Assembly: GCF_037975245.1 (NCBI RefSeq)
Contig: NC_092582.1
Span: forward strand, 890,001-954,000
DNA: 64,000 nucleotides
DNA from: Apostichopus japonicus
Taxonomy: Eukaryota > Echinodermata > Holothuroidea > Aspidochirotida > Stichopodidae
Direction of reading: 5' to 3'
Of this stretch, positions 23,581 to 35,040 are shown piece by piece. The notes beneath the pieces are model-generated. The model did no database searches. It was not told the origin of the DNA and saw nothing but the letters and a program-made list of their open reading frames with translations. A program made the translations under genes and the position numbers. How positions within the stretch are numbered: position 1 is the stretch's first letter; each line of letters begins with the position of its first letter.

Positions 23581-24327
23581 ATTCATCTTGAGATTGAGAA
23601 TGTTGATCATCAAATTTGTCTGAGAAAACATTAACAGTGCCAATCAAATAAATATCAAATGGTCAGAGTGTAGATGTGCATTATTTCAGTTTTTATTGTA
23701 CACTTCTCTCCAATATATTTTGGGCCAATACAGAACTCAGATCTTTAACACTGAATATTGCACATTTAGTCAACTTGGTATTACTTATGGATCTAAATAG
23801 ACTTAACAAAATGACTTACAGTATATGCAAGGGAGGGGATAGAAGGCTTTATCAAATTTTTGTGTTATATATATTTTTGGAGGATGTTAACTTTTAATTA
23901 GGTGCACTCAGCTTTTGTAATAGTTACATTATGGAAATGTACTGACTCAATAACCTTTTGGATGCATGGCATTGTTATTTTGTACAAATTTTGGCTAGTT
24001 ATAAATAAGACACTTGAAACACAATGCATCACTTGAGAGACTTAGATTAAAGGTATTCTGCATTGGCCCAAATTTGATGCTGGATTTTCTAGTATTACAG
24101 TATATCCTTTAACTGTTTTTATTGATACCCTCACTGGGATATTCAGACATCTTACAGTACAGTGGTGTTTAGAATGTCTGAGAATATTTTGGAGAGTAAA
24201 GACTTCCAAGAACTTTTTGAAAACTATAGCAGTTATAGCATCTCTTATTCAATACAGGCTACTTGTAAGTTGCATTTGCATGGTGACTTCAGTCTCTAAT
24301 AATCTAGGCATAGCTACTGTACAGTAT

Positions 24328-24930
24328 AGTAAAGGCTTCATAATTGACGCACCCCTGTAATTGACGCACCTTAAATTATTACTAGCAACGATACAGCAGG
24401 CCACCTAAACGTTTTTTGCAGTCAAACAGAATTACATATTTCATGAGTTTGAATCCATTTGAGGTATTTGCTGACCAAATTGTGGTATTTTTTAAGCTTT
24501 TAACACCCTCCCCCCAGTTTTGCACGTTTTTTTGGCCATTTGGAAATCTTACACCCTTAAAATACCCAACATTACCTCAATATGATAACACTACTCTCTG
24601 GGACATGACCTGTCAGAGCTTAGAGGCTCAGAGCATAGCAAACAGCATCTAAAGTCAATGGATGTATACTAAGGCCTACACTACAGTTAGCTTATTGACA
24701 AATGTGTCAATTTAGGGGTATGAAAGAACTTGACACGGCAGACATTTTGTGGTCAAATTCTGCTCAATTGTACGGTGCATAAGCACAGAACCTTAAACAT
24801 TTTAAGATGAGAACATTTCTGAGGAACTACACATATGAAAAACACATACAGTTGAGTAATTTGGATTTTTCCTTGATAGATATCATTGATCAAATCCTTA
24901 AGTGCGTCAATTAAAAGCCCACCATGCTAC
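24328..24930 (+). mobile_element. TIR element, copy 2
   Basis: Same family as 7062-7709, in opposite orientation. It starts AGTAAAGGCTTCATAATT and its internal sequence is collinear, but it stops at the inner GTCAATT...AGCCCACCATGCTAC, so the outermost right end is missing. Confidence 0.7.
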
Positions 24931-25322
24931 AGTATCTGGTCATGATTAGGGCAATGTACAGTAACATAAATGTCCAGCAAAATCTAAGGCCATATATGAT
25001 ACATACATGCACAGTAGGCTAAGAAGTTAAGCTGACCTACTTGAAATCTAATTTCTCAGGCAGTTGGTATTAATTTGTAGCTCAAACTACAGACCAGTTT
25101 ACCCTTGACCCAATGCTAAGGTAGTGTTAGGACTTGGACTATGGCCCTAGGCTACAGTCGAACGTAGGCTAGGCCTTACAAGTTTTAGGCTAGAAGCTAG
25201 TCTAGACTATAGTATTGAAATATGGGTATGAACAAATAACGTGAAGCTGTATGCAACAACGTTGTAATATCAACGTTATTAATATCACCAAACTTTATTG
25301 ACTAATCTCATGGACCTTACCT

Positions 25323-25460
25323 GAAGTTGTTGGTGAGACGTTTTCGTGTTAACGGTACATTTTTAAGAAAAAGTCAACAAGGAAAGAACCTGGGCACGAA
25401 AACCAAACTTCCCGGCGAACGACTGACCCGATCTCAAGCCCAGTCCCCTTACATCGGGAG
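25323..25460 (-). promoter_or_regulatory. Possible promoter / non-coding first exon on the minus strand
   Basis: This segment is CpG-richer than the surrounding DNA and ends on the minus strand in a consensus donor (CAACTTCAG|GTAAGG near 25323). Its only ATG gives a three-codon frame. It could be a 5' UTR exon of a gene lying in 1-25 kb on the minus strand. This is inference only. Confidence 0.2.
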
Positions 25461-25884
25461 GGAACAGATACTACACATCATCCTTTATTAGCCGAAACTG
25501 TTATTGGGTTGCTTGCAATGCAGCCTACGGGTATGCTTTAGCGTTAGCCCTGGCGTATACAGTGTACACAGTGTAGAGCGTATACACTGAATACAGGCTA
25601 CTGCGGCTGTCAAGAAAACTACGGATGCCTGTACGTCAGGTCAACTTATATACCAACTGGGGGATATACTTTGAGAGCAAGACTTAGGTTTACCGTAAGG
25701 GTTTGACCAATTGGATTTTTCCTTGCCAAATGACCCAAAAAGTAGGTAGCAACTTATAACGACTGATATGCAGTCCTAGTACCATAAGGAATACTGATGT
25801 AAAATTTCAAGTTGATCCAATCATTTCACCTCAGGTAAACCTAAGCACCAACTTGGAGAAGTAAACGTAAATACCAATCCAGTG

Positions 25885-25885
<1 letters not shown>

Positions 25886-25952
<67 letters not shown>
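25886..25952. repeat. (TA)n microsatellite
   Basis: Uninterrupted TA dinucleotides over about 66 bp, in the flank of the CCP exon at 26058. Confidence 0.95.
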
Positions 25953-25955
<3 letters not shown>

Positions 25956-26057
25956 GGAAACATCAAAACTGTTAAATCTTTCTTCAGACGGAATACATGT
26001 GTATAAATATTAGAACGGCATATATGCATACACATATATGCATATATGCCCACATAC

Positions 26058-26264
26058 CTATTGTACAACGTGGGTATGTATTTGGTCCTCTCCACTCTCC
26101 TCTTCTGCATATACGTTGAACTTCATTAACATTTTCAAGGACGAAACCTTCTTCAACACAATGGAATGTAGCCAGGGTGGAATGCGGGTAATGAGAACCA
26201 TCACTTTCTTCACTATAAGTAACTGCCAGGTTATCTGGATGGTTCACCAAGGCAGGGCATGGAC
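26058..26264 (-). CDS. Sushi/CCP domain exon
   Basis: A 207-nt exon encoding one complement-control-protein (sushi) module. Its four cysteines are in GPCPAL, FHCVEEGF, QRICRR and YPRC, with the conserved Trp in GEWRG before the last cysteine. The acceptor is GATTTTCAG before 26264 and the donor ATAG|GTATGT after 26058. It is phase 1-1. CCP modules fold through disulphides C1-C3 and C2-C4 and act in extracellular binding, as in complement regulators, selectins and many invertebrate lectin-like proteins. It is the lowest-coordinate CCP exon, so it is the most 3' CCP found in the minus-strand gene. It differs clearly from the amplified exons at 27.6-33.6 kb. Confidence 0.85.
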
Positions 26265-26589
26265 CTGAAAATCGAGAATTCGAAAATATATATTCCAAAA
26301 TATATTCCATACAACAGCAATTAAATGTAACATGACTGAGCAAAGTTACTTCCTAATGTATTTATAATCAAGATCCCTTCATTTGTTTCCATAGTGAAGC
26401 TTACTTGAGACGTTTTCTTTGCATTTGGATAAATGAGCAGGATACATGGGTAATTATGATAGGGCTAGTAGAAAACTTGGCGAGAAAACTAAGAGCGGAA
26501 GATCGTAGACGGTTTATGAAAAAAAATACATCTGATGTCATCAAAACATTACATGATAGTGGTTTACACGCTGTGAAATGTTGATCGCT

Positions 26590-26860
26590 ATACTATCAGT
26601 TGGCACAGAGAGAAAACTTGAAAATACAATTACTTAAAGTGTCATTTGGATTTGGAACTAAATCATAATTGGCCGACCACAAATATATATCAATAAGGAA
26701 GGTCGTAACTCCACTATAGGTGGAAACGATTGAAAAGTGTGCAAGTGATAATAAAGATAAGAAACACGACGTTAACACGTCATCGTTAAACACGAGGGTT
26801 TATACCCGAAACGTCGTGTTTCTTTTCTTTGTTTAGCACTTGCAAACTTTGCAATTTTTC

Positions 26861-26867
<7 letters not shown>
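26590..26867 (+). mobile_element. Penelope-like element terminal remnant
   Basis: The segment ends with GGGTTTATACCCGAAACGTCG at 26795-26815, a stem-loop followed by GAAA, which is the right half of a hammerhead core. The preceding CTGANGA box is degenerate (ACACGA). It runs directly into a (TA)n tract, as the better preserved PLE copies in this window do. It has no coding part. Confidence 0.5.
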
Positions 26868-26934
<67 letters not shown>

Positions 26935-26980
26935 GAAAATCGTAATGAGTTGGAAAATCAAGAACAGTGAAAAAACTTTC

Positions 26981-27053
26981 AGCCTCCACCGGGATTCGAA
27001 CCACGGGCCTCCCGCTCTGTACGCGGACACCCTAACCACTAGGCAATGGACGC
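26981..27053 (-). mobile_element. tRNA-derived SINE head, left copy
   Basis: Reverse-complement partner of 27344-27415, with B-box GGTTCGAATCC and A-box-like TAGTGGTTAGGG. It is not a functional tRNA, because it shares the imperfect arms of the other copy. Confidence 0.7.
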
Positions 27054-27343
27054 TGATTGTATGTCCAGAGGTTCGAAACCGGAAAGGAAGATCGTAATTC
27101 CACTGTAGACGTTTGTCACCTGTATCGAACACTTTACATAAAGTCTGTTCAAAGTATCTCTTTCGAGATCCGGCTTTAGGAATCACAAATGATTTTCGAG
27201 TTGGATAGCATCATGTTTGATCTCTAGAGTAGGGCAAAATATGTCACCAAAAACAGAACTAGTATTGTTCGATACAGGTGACAAACGTCTACAGTGGAAT
27301 AACGATCTTCCTTTCCGGTTTCGAACCTCTGGACATACAATCA

Positions 27344-27415
27344 GCGTCCATAGCCTAGTGGTTAGGGTGTCCGCGTACAGAGCGGGAGGCCCGTGGTTCG
27401 AATCCCGGTGGAGGC
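27344..27415 (+). mobile_element. tRNA-derived SINE head, right copy
   Basis: A cloverleaf-like sequence. Acceptor strands GCGTCCA / TGGAGGC pair at 6 of 7 positions. There is a D-arm with AGTGGTTA, a 5-bp anticodon stem (TCCGC/GCGGG) and a TTCGAAT T-loop. The T-stem has mismatches and the triplet in the loop would read ACA. Internal RNA polymerase III boxes A and B are recognisable. A SINE head is likelier than a working tRNA, given the inverted copy and the shared body. Confidence 0.7.
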
Positions 27416-27462
27416 TGAAAGTTTTTTCACTGTTCTTGATTTTCCAACTCATTACGATTTTC

Positions 27463-27533
<71 letters not shown>

Positions 27534-27654
27534 AGGAAAAAATGGAAAAAAATGATACTTTCATTTCCAACTTTATTACTTAGAACGTTAAATAGGTAAC
27601 AAAATAACACATGCACATTTTGTCTTGATGCGTTATTCAGATTTCATGACATAC

Positions 27655-27846
27655 TTTTAGTACAAGTTGGTGCATCTCCTCGCCATTGTCCAGTAAGACA
27701 TTGCTTCGTGTCATTTGTTCGATGTCCACGCTCAGTACATACAAAGGTAGCAGTGGTACCGTGTGGTCTGGTTCCTCGCTCCACTGAGACTCTGTTATAT
27801 TCAACTCTCCATTGACCAACACCAATATCATCCTCACTACAGGGTT
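27655..27846 (-). CDS. Sushi/CCP exon, type 1 copy a
   Basis: A 192-nt exon encoding one CCP module. Cysteines lie in EPCSEDD, TFVCTE, TKQCLTG and APTCTK, with Trp in GQWRG. The acceptor is ATTGACATCAG before 27846 and the donor AAAA|GTATGT after 27655. It is phase 1-1. It is the first of four nearly identical copies (others at 29008, 31215 and 33442) within a tandemly amplified block. It differs from copies c and d only by a silent Gly codon change. As part of an extracellular multi-CCP protein it would add a binding or spacing module. Confidence 0.85.
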
Positions 27847-28323
27847 CTGATGTCAATACAAAAGAACATGTGTGAAAAAACGAGTTTCAAACCATTTTCA
27901 TAAATAAAATGAGCTCGAGTCTCAAGAAAAAAGTATGGACATTTTGTTAATGAGTTTGTTCTCTCTATGAATTACATGAGGTAATCATTATCATACATGG
28001 TAAGTCAGTTATTTATCAGAAGAGCTGATCTTAAATTGATGAAAATAGCACGTTTTATTAAGAAAGGAATTGTTGTTCCGCATGTTATTAAATTGAAGTT
28101 TCGAGACTAACATTTGCCATTCTGTTCAAAGCGGTTGTTTAACAGTATTTCTGTCTATAAAAATTAATAGAATTGAATATATTAACAGAACAGTAAATGT
28201 CCATAAACAGTCTTCTGTATCTCACCTCGTCATGACATATGATGTTATAATATCAATAACCTTTGTTTTAAGGCAAATACAGTAAAGTGTAAGCAATCAT
28301 GCTTATAATGCACTCACTCTTAC

Positions 28324-28380
28324 CTTCAGTGCAAACAGGAACGTTTGTCGACCAATCACCAGCATTACATGATTCATACG
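28324..28380 (-). pseudogene. Half-CCP exon remnant, copy a
   Basis: 57 nt encoding only the C-terminal half of a CCP (AYESCNAGDWSTNVPVCTE), with cysteines three and four and the Trp but not the first two. A good donor (GAAG|GTAAGA) follows. The upstream boundary is a weak acceptor (CCCATCAG) exactly where homology to the mobile fragment begins. The likely explanation is a CCP exon cut by insertion, then copied four times. It remains phase 1-1, so it could still be spliced in without shifting the frame. Confidence 0.5.
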
Positions 28381-28382
28381 CT

Positions 28383-28511
28383 GATGGGATTTTTCAAATC
28401 ATTTGCTAATGTTATTCCAACTAAATGTAAAAAGTCAGCATGCATCAACGACATATATCCGACACACACACGCGCACGCATACACGCCAGCGCACACACA
28501 CACATATATAC

Positions 28512-28602
<91 letters not shown>
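28383..28602. mobile_element. PLE-associated fragment A with (CA)n(TA)n
   Basis: The block GATGGGATTTTT... to ACATATATCC, then (CA)n and (TA)n. The same block recurs at 29735, 31943 and 34170 and, inverted, at about 30180-30265 and 32405-32490. In the two 2.2-kb units it therefore flanks the TA-rich segment on both sides in opposite orientation. Confidence 0.6.
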
Positions 28603-28876
<274 letters not shown>

Positions 28877-29007
28877 CATACATACAAGAAAAAAATGGAA
28901 AAAAATGATACTTTCATTTCCAACTTTATTACTTAGAACGTTAAATAGGTAACAAAATAACACATGCACATTTTGTCTTGATGCGTAATTCAGATTTCAT
29001 GACATAC

Positions 29008-29199
29008 TTTTAGTACAAAGTGGTGCATCTCCTCGCCATTGTCCAGTAAGACATTGCTTCGTGTCATTTGTTCGATGTCCACGCTCAGTACATACAAAGG
29101 TAGCAGTGGTACCGTGTGGTCTGGTTCCTCGCTCCACTGAGACTCTGTTATATTCAACTCTCCATTGGCCAACACCAATATCATCCTCATTACAGGGTT
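29008..29199 (-). CDS. Sushi/CCP exon, type 1 copy b
   Basis: Same length, splice sites and phase as the copy at 27655. It differs by two amino-acid changes: Ser to Asn after the first cysteine (PCNEDD) and Thr to Leu before the last (APLCTK). It lies 1353 bp from copy a, the short form of the tandem unit, which lacks the type 2 CCP exon. The four cysteines and Trp are intact. Confidence 0.85.
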
Positions 29200-29675
29200 C
29201 TGATATCAATACAAAAGAACATGTGTGAAAAAACGAGTTTCAAACCATTTTCATGAATAAAATGAGCTCGAGTCTCAAGAAAAAAGTATGGACATTTTGT
29301 TAATGAGTTTGTTCTCTCTATGAATTACATGAGGTAATCATTATCATATATGGTAAGTCAGTTATTTATCAGAAGAGCTGATCTTAAATTGATGAAAATA
29401 GCACGTTTTATTAAGAAAGGAATTGTTGTTCCGCATGTTATTAAATTGAAGTTTCGTACTAACATTTGCCATTCTGTTCAAAGCGGTTGTTTAACAATAT
29501 TTCTGTCTATAAAAATTAATAGAATTGAATATATTAACAGAACAGTAAATGTCCATAAACAGTCTTCTGTATCTCACCTCGTCATGACATATGATGTTAT
29601 AATATCAATAACCTTTGTTTTAAGGCAAATACAGTAAAGTGTAAGCAATCATGCTTATAATGCACTCACTCTTAC

Positions 29676-29732
29676 CTTCAGTACAAACAGGAACGTCTGT
29701 CGACCAATCACCAGCATTACATGATTCATACG
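29676..29732 (-). pseudogene. Half-CCP exon remnant, copy b
   Basis: Same 57-nt remnant as at 28324, with one change (valine codon GTT to GTC region, AACGTCTG on the plus strand). It has cysteines three and four only, and donor GAAG|GTAAGA. Confidence 0.5.
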
Positions 29733-29861
29733 CTGATGGCATTTTTCAAATCATTTGCTAATGCTATTCCAACTAAATGTAAAAAGTCAGCATGCATCAA
29801 CGACATATATCCGACACACACAGGCGCACCCATACACGCCAGCGCACACACACATATATAC

Positions 29862-29934
<73 letters not shown>

Positions 29935-30034
29935 GTTGGTTGGTTGGCATCTATCTTGGCGCAGAGTGCTCTATGTCCAGTGGACAGAGCGGGATTTATG
30001 TTGATACTAGTTGAGACTAGTGGAACACTAGTAG

Positions 30035-30076
30035 TTGTAACTCAGAGTTTCACGCGTTATAGCGATCGTCAGACAA
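30035..30076 (-). ncRNA. Hammerhead ribozyme-like motif, copy 2
   Basis: Identical in core and stems to 28703-28744, with fragment B and (TA)n on both sides. Confidence 0.55.
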
Positions 30077-30099
30077 TATATATATATATATATATATAG

Positions 30100-30170
<71 letters not shown>
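30076..30170. repeat. (TA)n microsatellite with one interruption
   Basis: TA repeats with a single GATTTA interruption near 30099, followed by the inverted fragment A. Confidence 0.95.
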
Positions 30171-30174
<4 letters not shown>

Positions 30175-30419
30175 TGTTTGTTTGTGCCGATATATGTCGT
30201 AGATGAACGCTGAATTTTTACATGCAGTGAGGATAACATTAGCAAATGATATAAAAAATCCCATCGGCATATGGAAACATAAATTGGTTCTTTTTCACGA
30301 GGCCCAAAGATGATGTTACGCAGTATATCAATTACCCATCTTTCCCCACCAACAACAATGTATAACGCAAATATTGTTAGTATGTGACTTCTGTGGTTAT
30401 CTGCGTGTTTATTCCTTAC

Positions 30420-30593
30420 TCTCGAAACATTCCGGTAGAGCAGTTGTCCAGCTTCCGACATCACATACTGAATCTTCCATTTCTGTGGCTCTGTAACCCA
30501 CATTACAAGATACGTTTCTTGCTGTTCCTTGCTCTGGGTTATCCGTGGAATAATGAACACGTCCATTCCGTATGTTTTGGCGGACACATGGAA
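30420..30593 (-). CDS. Sushi/CCP exon, type 2 copy a
   Basis: A 174-nt exon encoding one CCP module. Cysteines lie in VPCVRQ, VSCNVGY, DSVCDVG and LPEC, with the Trp in GSWTT and NG...VHY near the start. The acceptor is ACATTTCAG before 30593 and the donor GAGA|GTAAGG after 30420. It is phase 1-1. It alternates with type 1 exons in the amplified block. The copy at 32647 differs by one residue (Asn to Ile after VRQ). Confidence 0.85.
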
Positions 30594-31214
30594 CTGAAAT
30601 GTACATGAATGTTTCAATTTGATTACGTTAGGAAATAAACAATGATACAGAGGCAGGGCTCTGAGCTTTGTTATATCGAAGCGTATTCTTTTCAGCTTTA
30701 CTTCTCTACATTATGAAATTCTGTAAAACGGACTGAATCTGTATCACATGCATTGCAAAAACAAAACGACGTCATTCTTTTTTGCAACACAATTTAAAGA
30801 ATAATTAAATTAAACGAATTTAGATTAACCTTTCAGGAAAAATGTTGTATAAATGATTTACCTGAAATTCCCTTGTCCTTATCCGGGTAAGCACTAACAT
30901 ATTATACTGTATAAATATTCACATTTGAGAATCAGTTTACCGTTTAATTAATGTGTAACTGGTCGTGGTGTTTATTTAGATACCGTAGGTCTAATGAGTC
31001 TCTCTTTCCTCTCATTCCACATGACCCAAGATTGGTTTCCATAAAGTTGTAAAAGTTCAATTATTGTCAATCATAGTAGGGTACTGTTGATTCAATTATG
31101 AAATATAGGCCTATCCGGCCATTGTTTAAATCGAAGGCTACATATTCGATCCATACATATGAAATAACACATGCACATTTTGTCTTGATGCGTTATTCAG
31201 ATTTCATGACATAC

Positions 31215-31406
31215 TTTTAGTACAAGTTGGTGCATCTCCTCGCCATTGTCCAGTAAGACATTGCTTCGTGTCATTTGTTCGATGTCCACGCTCAGTACAT
31301 ACAAAGGTAGCAGTGGTACCGTGTGGTCTGGTTCCTCGCTCCACTGAGACTCTGTTATATTCAACTCTCCATTGGCCAACACCAATATCATCCTCACTAC
31401 AGGGTT
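31215..31406 (-). CDS. Sushi/CCP exon, type 1 copy c
   Basis: Third copy of the type 1 CCP exon, same protein sequence as copies a and d, with splice sites and phase conserved. It lies between the type 2 exon at 30420 and a half-CCP remnant at 31884. Flanking intron sequence is also nearly identical to that of the other copies, which points to recent segmental duplication. Confidence 0.85.
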
Positions 31407-31883
31407 CTGATGTCAATACAAAAGAACATGTGTGAAAAAACGAGTTTCAAACCATTTTCATAAATAAAATGAGCTCGAGTCTCAAGAAAAACGTATGGAC
31501 ATTTTGTTAATGAGTTTGTTCTCTCTATGAATTACATGAGGTAATCATTATCATACATGGTAAGTCAGTTATTTATCAGAAGAGCTGATCTTAAATTGAT
31601 GAAAATAGCACGTTTTATTAAGAAAGGAATTGTTGTTCCGCATGTTATTAAATTGAAGTTTCGAGACTAACATTTGCCATTCTGTTCAAAGCGGTTGTTT
31701 AACAATATTTCTGTCTATAAAAATTAATAGAATTGAATATATTAACAGAACAGTAAATGTCCATAAACAGTCTTCTGTATCTCACCTCGTCATGACATAT
31801 GATGTTATAATATCAATAACCTTTGTTTTAAGGCAAATACAGTAAAGTGTAAGCAATCATGCTTATAATGCACTCACTCTTAC

Positions 31884-31940
31884 CTTCAGTACAAACAGGA
31901 ACGTTTGTCGACCAATCACCAGCATTACATGATTCATACG
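31884..31940 (-). pseudogene. Half-CCP exon remnant, copy c
   Basis: 57-nt remnant identical in protein to the copy at 28324, again joined directly to fragment A. Confidence 0.5.
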
Positions 31941-32071
31941 CTGATGGGACTTTTCAAATCATTTGCTAATGTTATTCCAACTAAATGTAAAAAGTCAGCA
32001 TGCATCAACGATATATATCCGACACACACACGCGCACCCATACACGCCAGCGCACACACACACATATATAC

Positions 32072-32116
<45 letters not shown>

Positions 32117-32216
32117 GTTGGTTGGTTGGCGTCTATCTTGGCGCAGAGTGCTCTATGTCCAGTGGACAGAGTGGGATATATGTTGATACTAGTTGAGACT
32201 AGTGGAACACTAGTAG

Positions 32217-32404
<188 letters not shown>

Positions 32405-32646
32405 GTGTGTGTGCGGATATATGTCGTAGATGAACGCTGAATTTTTACATGCAGTGAGGATAACATTAGCAAATGATATAAAAAATCCCATCGGCATATG
32501 GAAACATAAATTGGTTCTCTTTCACGAGGCCCAAAGATGATGTTACGCAGTATATCAATTACCCATCTTTCCCCACCAACAACAATGTATATCGCAAATA
32601 TTGTTAGTATGTGACTTCTGTGGTTATCTCCTTGTTTATTCCTTAC

Positions 32647-32820
32647 TCTCGAAACATTCCGGTAGAGCAGTTGTCCAGCTTCCGACATCACATACTGAAT
32701 CTTCCATTTCTGTGGCTCTGTAACCCACATTACAAGATACGTTTCTTGCTGTTCCTTGCTCTGGGTTATCCGTGGAATAATGAACACGTCCATTCCGTAT
32801 GATTTGGCGGACACATGGAA
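32647..32820 (-). CDS. Sushi/CCP exon, type 2 copy b
   Basis: Second copy of the type 2 CCP exon, 2227 bp from the first, with all four cysteines, Trp and both splice sites kept. It has one substitution (Ile for Asn in the VRQ-x-IRNG region) and no other coding change that I can see. Confidence 0.85.
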
Positions 32821-33441
32821 CTGAAATGTACATGAATGTTTCAATTTGATTACGTTAGGAAATAAACAATGATACAGAGGCAGGGCTCTGAGCTTTGTTA
32901 TATCGAAGCGTATTCTTTTCAGCTTTACTTCTCTACATTATGAAATTCTGTAAAACGGACTGAATCTGTATCACATGCATTGCAAAAACAAAACGACGTC
33001 ATTCTTTTTTGCAACACAATTTAAAGAATAATTAAATTAAACGAATTTAGATTAACCTTTCAGGAAAAATGTTGTATAAATGATTTACCTGAAATTCCCT
33101 TGTCCTTATCCGGGTAAGCACTAACATATTATACTGTATAAATATTCACATTTGAGAATCAGTTTACCGTTTAATTAATGTGTAACTGGTCGTGGTGTTT
33201 ATTTAGATACCGTAGGTCTAATGAGTCTCTCTTTCCTCTCATTCCATATGACCCAAGATTGGTTTCCATAAAGTTGTAAAAGTTCAATTATTGTCAATCA
33301 TAGTAGGTTACTGTTGATTCAATTATGAAATATAGGCCTATCCGGCCATTGTTTAAATCGAAGGCTACATATTCGATCCATACATATGAAATAACACATG
33401 CACATTTTGTCTTGATGCGTTATTCAGATTTCATGACATAC

Positions 33442-33633
33442 TTTTAGTACAAGTTGGTGCATCTCCTCGCCATTGTCCAGTAAGACATTGCTTCGTGTCA
33501 TTTGTTCGATGTCCACGCTCAGTACATACAAAGGTAGCAGTGGTACCGTGTGGTCTGGTTCCTCGCTCCACTGAGACTCTGTTATATTCAACTCTCCATT
33601 GGCCAACACCAATATCATCCTCACTACAGGGTT
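33442..33633 (-). CDS. Sushi/CCP exon, type 1 copy d
   Basis: Fourth and most 5' copy (in the minus-strand gene) of the type 1 CCP exon, phase 1-1, same protein sequence as copies a and c. The next upstream CCP exon of the gene is the double module at 42660-43028, about 9 kb away across minisatellites. Confidence 0.85.
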
Positions 33634-34110
33634 CTGATGTCAATACAAAAGAACATGTGTGAAAAAACGAGTTTCAAACCATTTTCATAAAAAAAATGAG
33701 CTCGAGTCTCAAGAAAAACGTATGGACATTTTGTTAATGAGTTTGTTCTCTCTATGAATTACATGAGGTAATCATTATCATACATGGTAAGTCAGTTATT
33801 TATCAGAAGAGCTGATCTTAAATTGATGAAAATAGCACGTTTTATTAAGAAAGGAATTGTTGTTCCGCATGTTATTAAATTGAAGTTTCGAGACTAACAT
33901 TTGCCATTCTGTTCAAAGCGGTTGTTTAACAATATTTCTGTCTATAAAAATTAATAGAATTGAATATATTAACAGAACAGTAAATGTCCATAAACAGTCT
34001 TCTGTATCTCACCTCGTCATGACATATGATGTTATAATATCAATAACCTTTGTTTTAAGGCAAATACAGTAAAGTGTAAGCAATCATGCTTATAATGCAC
34101 TCACTCTTAC

Positions 34111-34167
34111 CTTCAGTACAAACAGGAACGTTTGTCGACCAATCACCAGCATTACATGATTCATACG
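34111..34167 (-). pseudogene. Half-CCP exon remnant, copy d
   Basis: Fourth copy of the 57-nt remnant, joined to fragment A. No matching first half of a CCP was found upstream. Confidence 0.5.
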
Positions 34168-34298
34168 CTGATGGGATTTTTCAAATCATTTGCTAATGTT
34201 ATTCCAACTAAATGTAAAAAGTCAGCATGCATCAACGACATATATCCGACACACACACGCGCACCCATACACGCCAGCGCACACACACACATATATAC

Positions 34299-34359
<61 letters not shown>

Positions 34360-34459
34360 GTTGGTTGGTTGGCATCTATCTTGGCGCAGAGTGCTCTATG
34401 TCTAGTGGACAGAGCGGGATATATGTTGATACTAGTTGAGACTAGTGGAACACTAGTAG

Positions 34460-34666
<207 letters not shown>

Positions 34667-35040
34667 TTAGCACTGGATAGGGGCATATGTTGACACCCTT
34701 CTAAGTGGGGTATAGGTTGCTTTTTGGACATGTGACCAAACACCATGGTAGGGGTGTCATGTTGTACCTTGTATACCACTTGTCACAAACAAGGGGGTAT
34801 ATGATGGCAAAACTATTTAGGGGGTATTCTATAGCCCATATGGGAACGGTATATCCATTTCGGTTAACATATACCCAGAGCGCTTTTCATATCCCATTTT
34901 CGGGGTGTTTGTTTACCACCATACATTTAGTGTTATTATATATGGCACCAATGCTATCATGGTACATATCTTCAGTAACAAAATTATGCAATCGATAAGG
35001 GAGGATGCGCCAAATATGTTTTGCATTGGTTCACGGCATG

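Larger units (their letters stand above)
26868..27531. repeat. Large inverted repeat: two tRNA-like SINE copies with (TA)n ends
   Basis: The arms 26868-27131 and 27268-27531 are reverse complements with few differences, separated by a 136-bp spacer. Each arm has an outer (TA)n tract, then a body (AACTCATTACGATTTTCATT side), a tRNA-like head and a leader (AATCAGCGTCCA...). The two heads point toward the outer TA tracts, so TA looks like the 3' tail of the SINE. Confidence 0.85.

Noticed and set aside
27344-27415. Functional tRNA gene
   Set aside because: The T-stem is mismatched, the acceptor stem has a mismatch, and an inverted copy shares a non-tRNA body and leader, so it is a SINE head.
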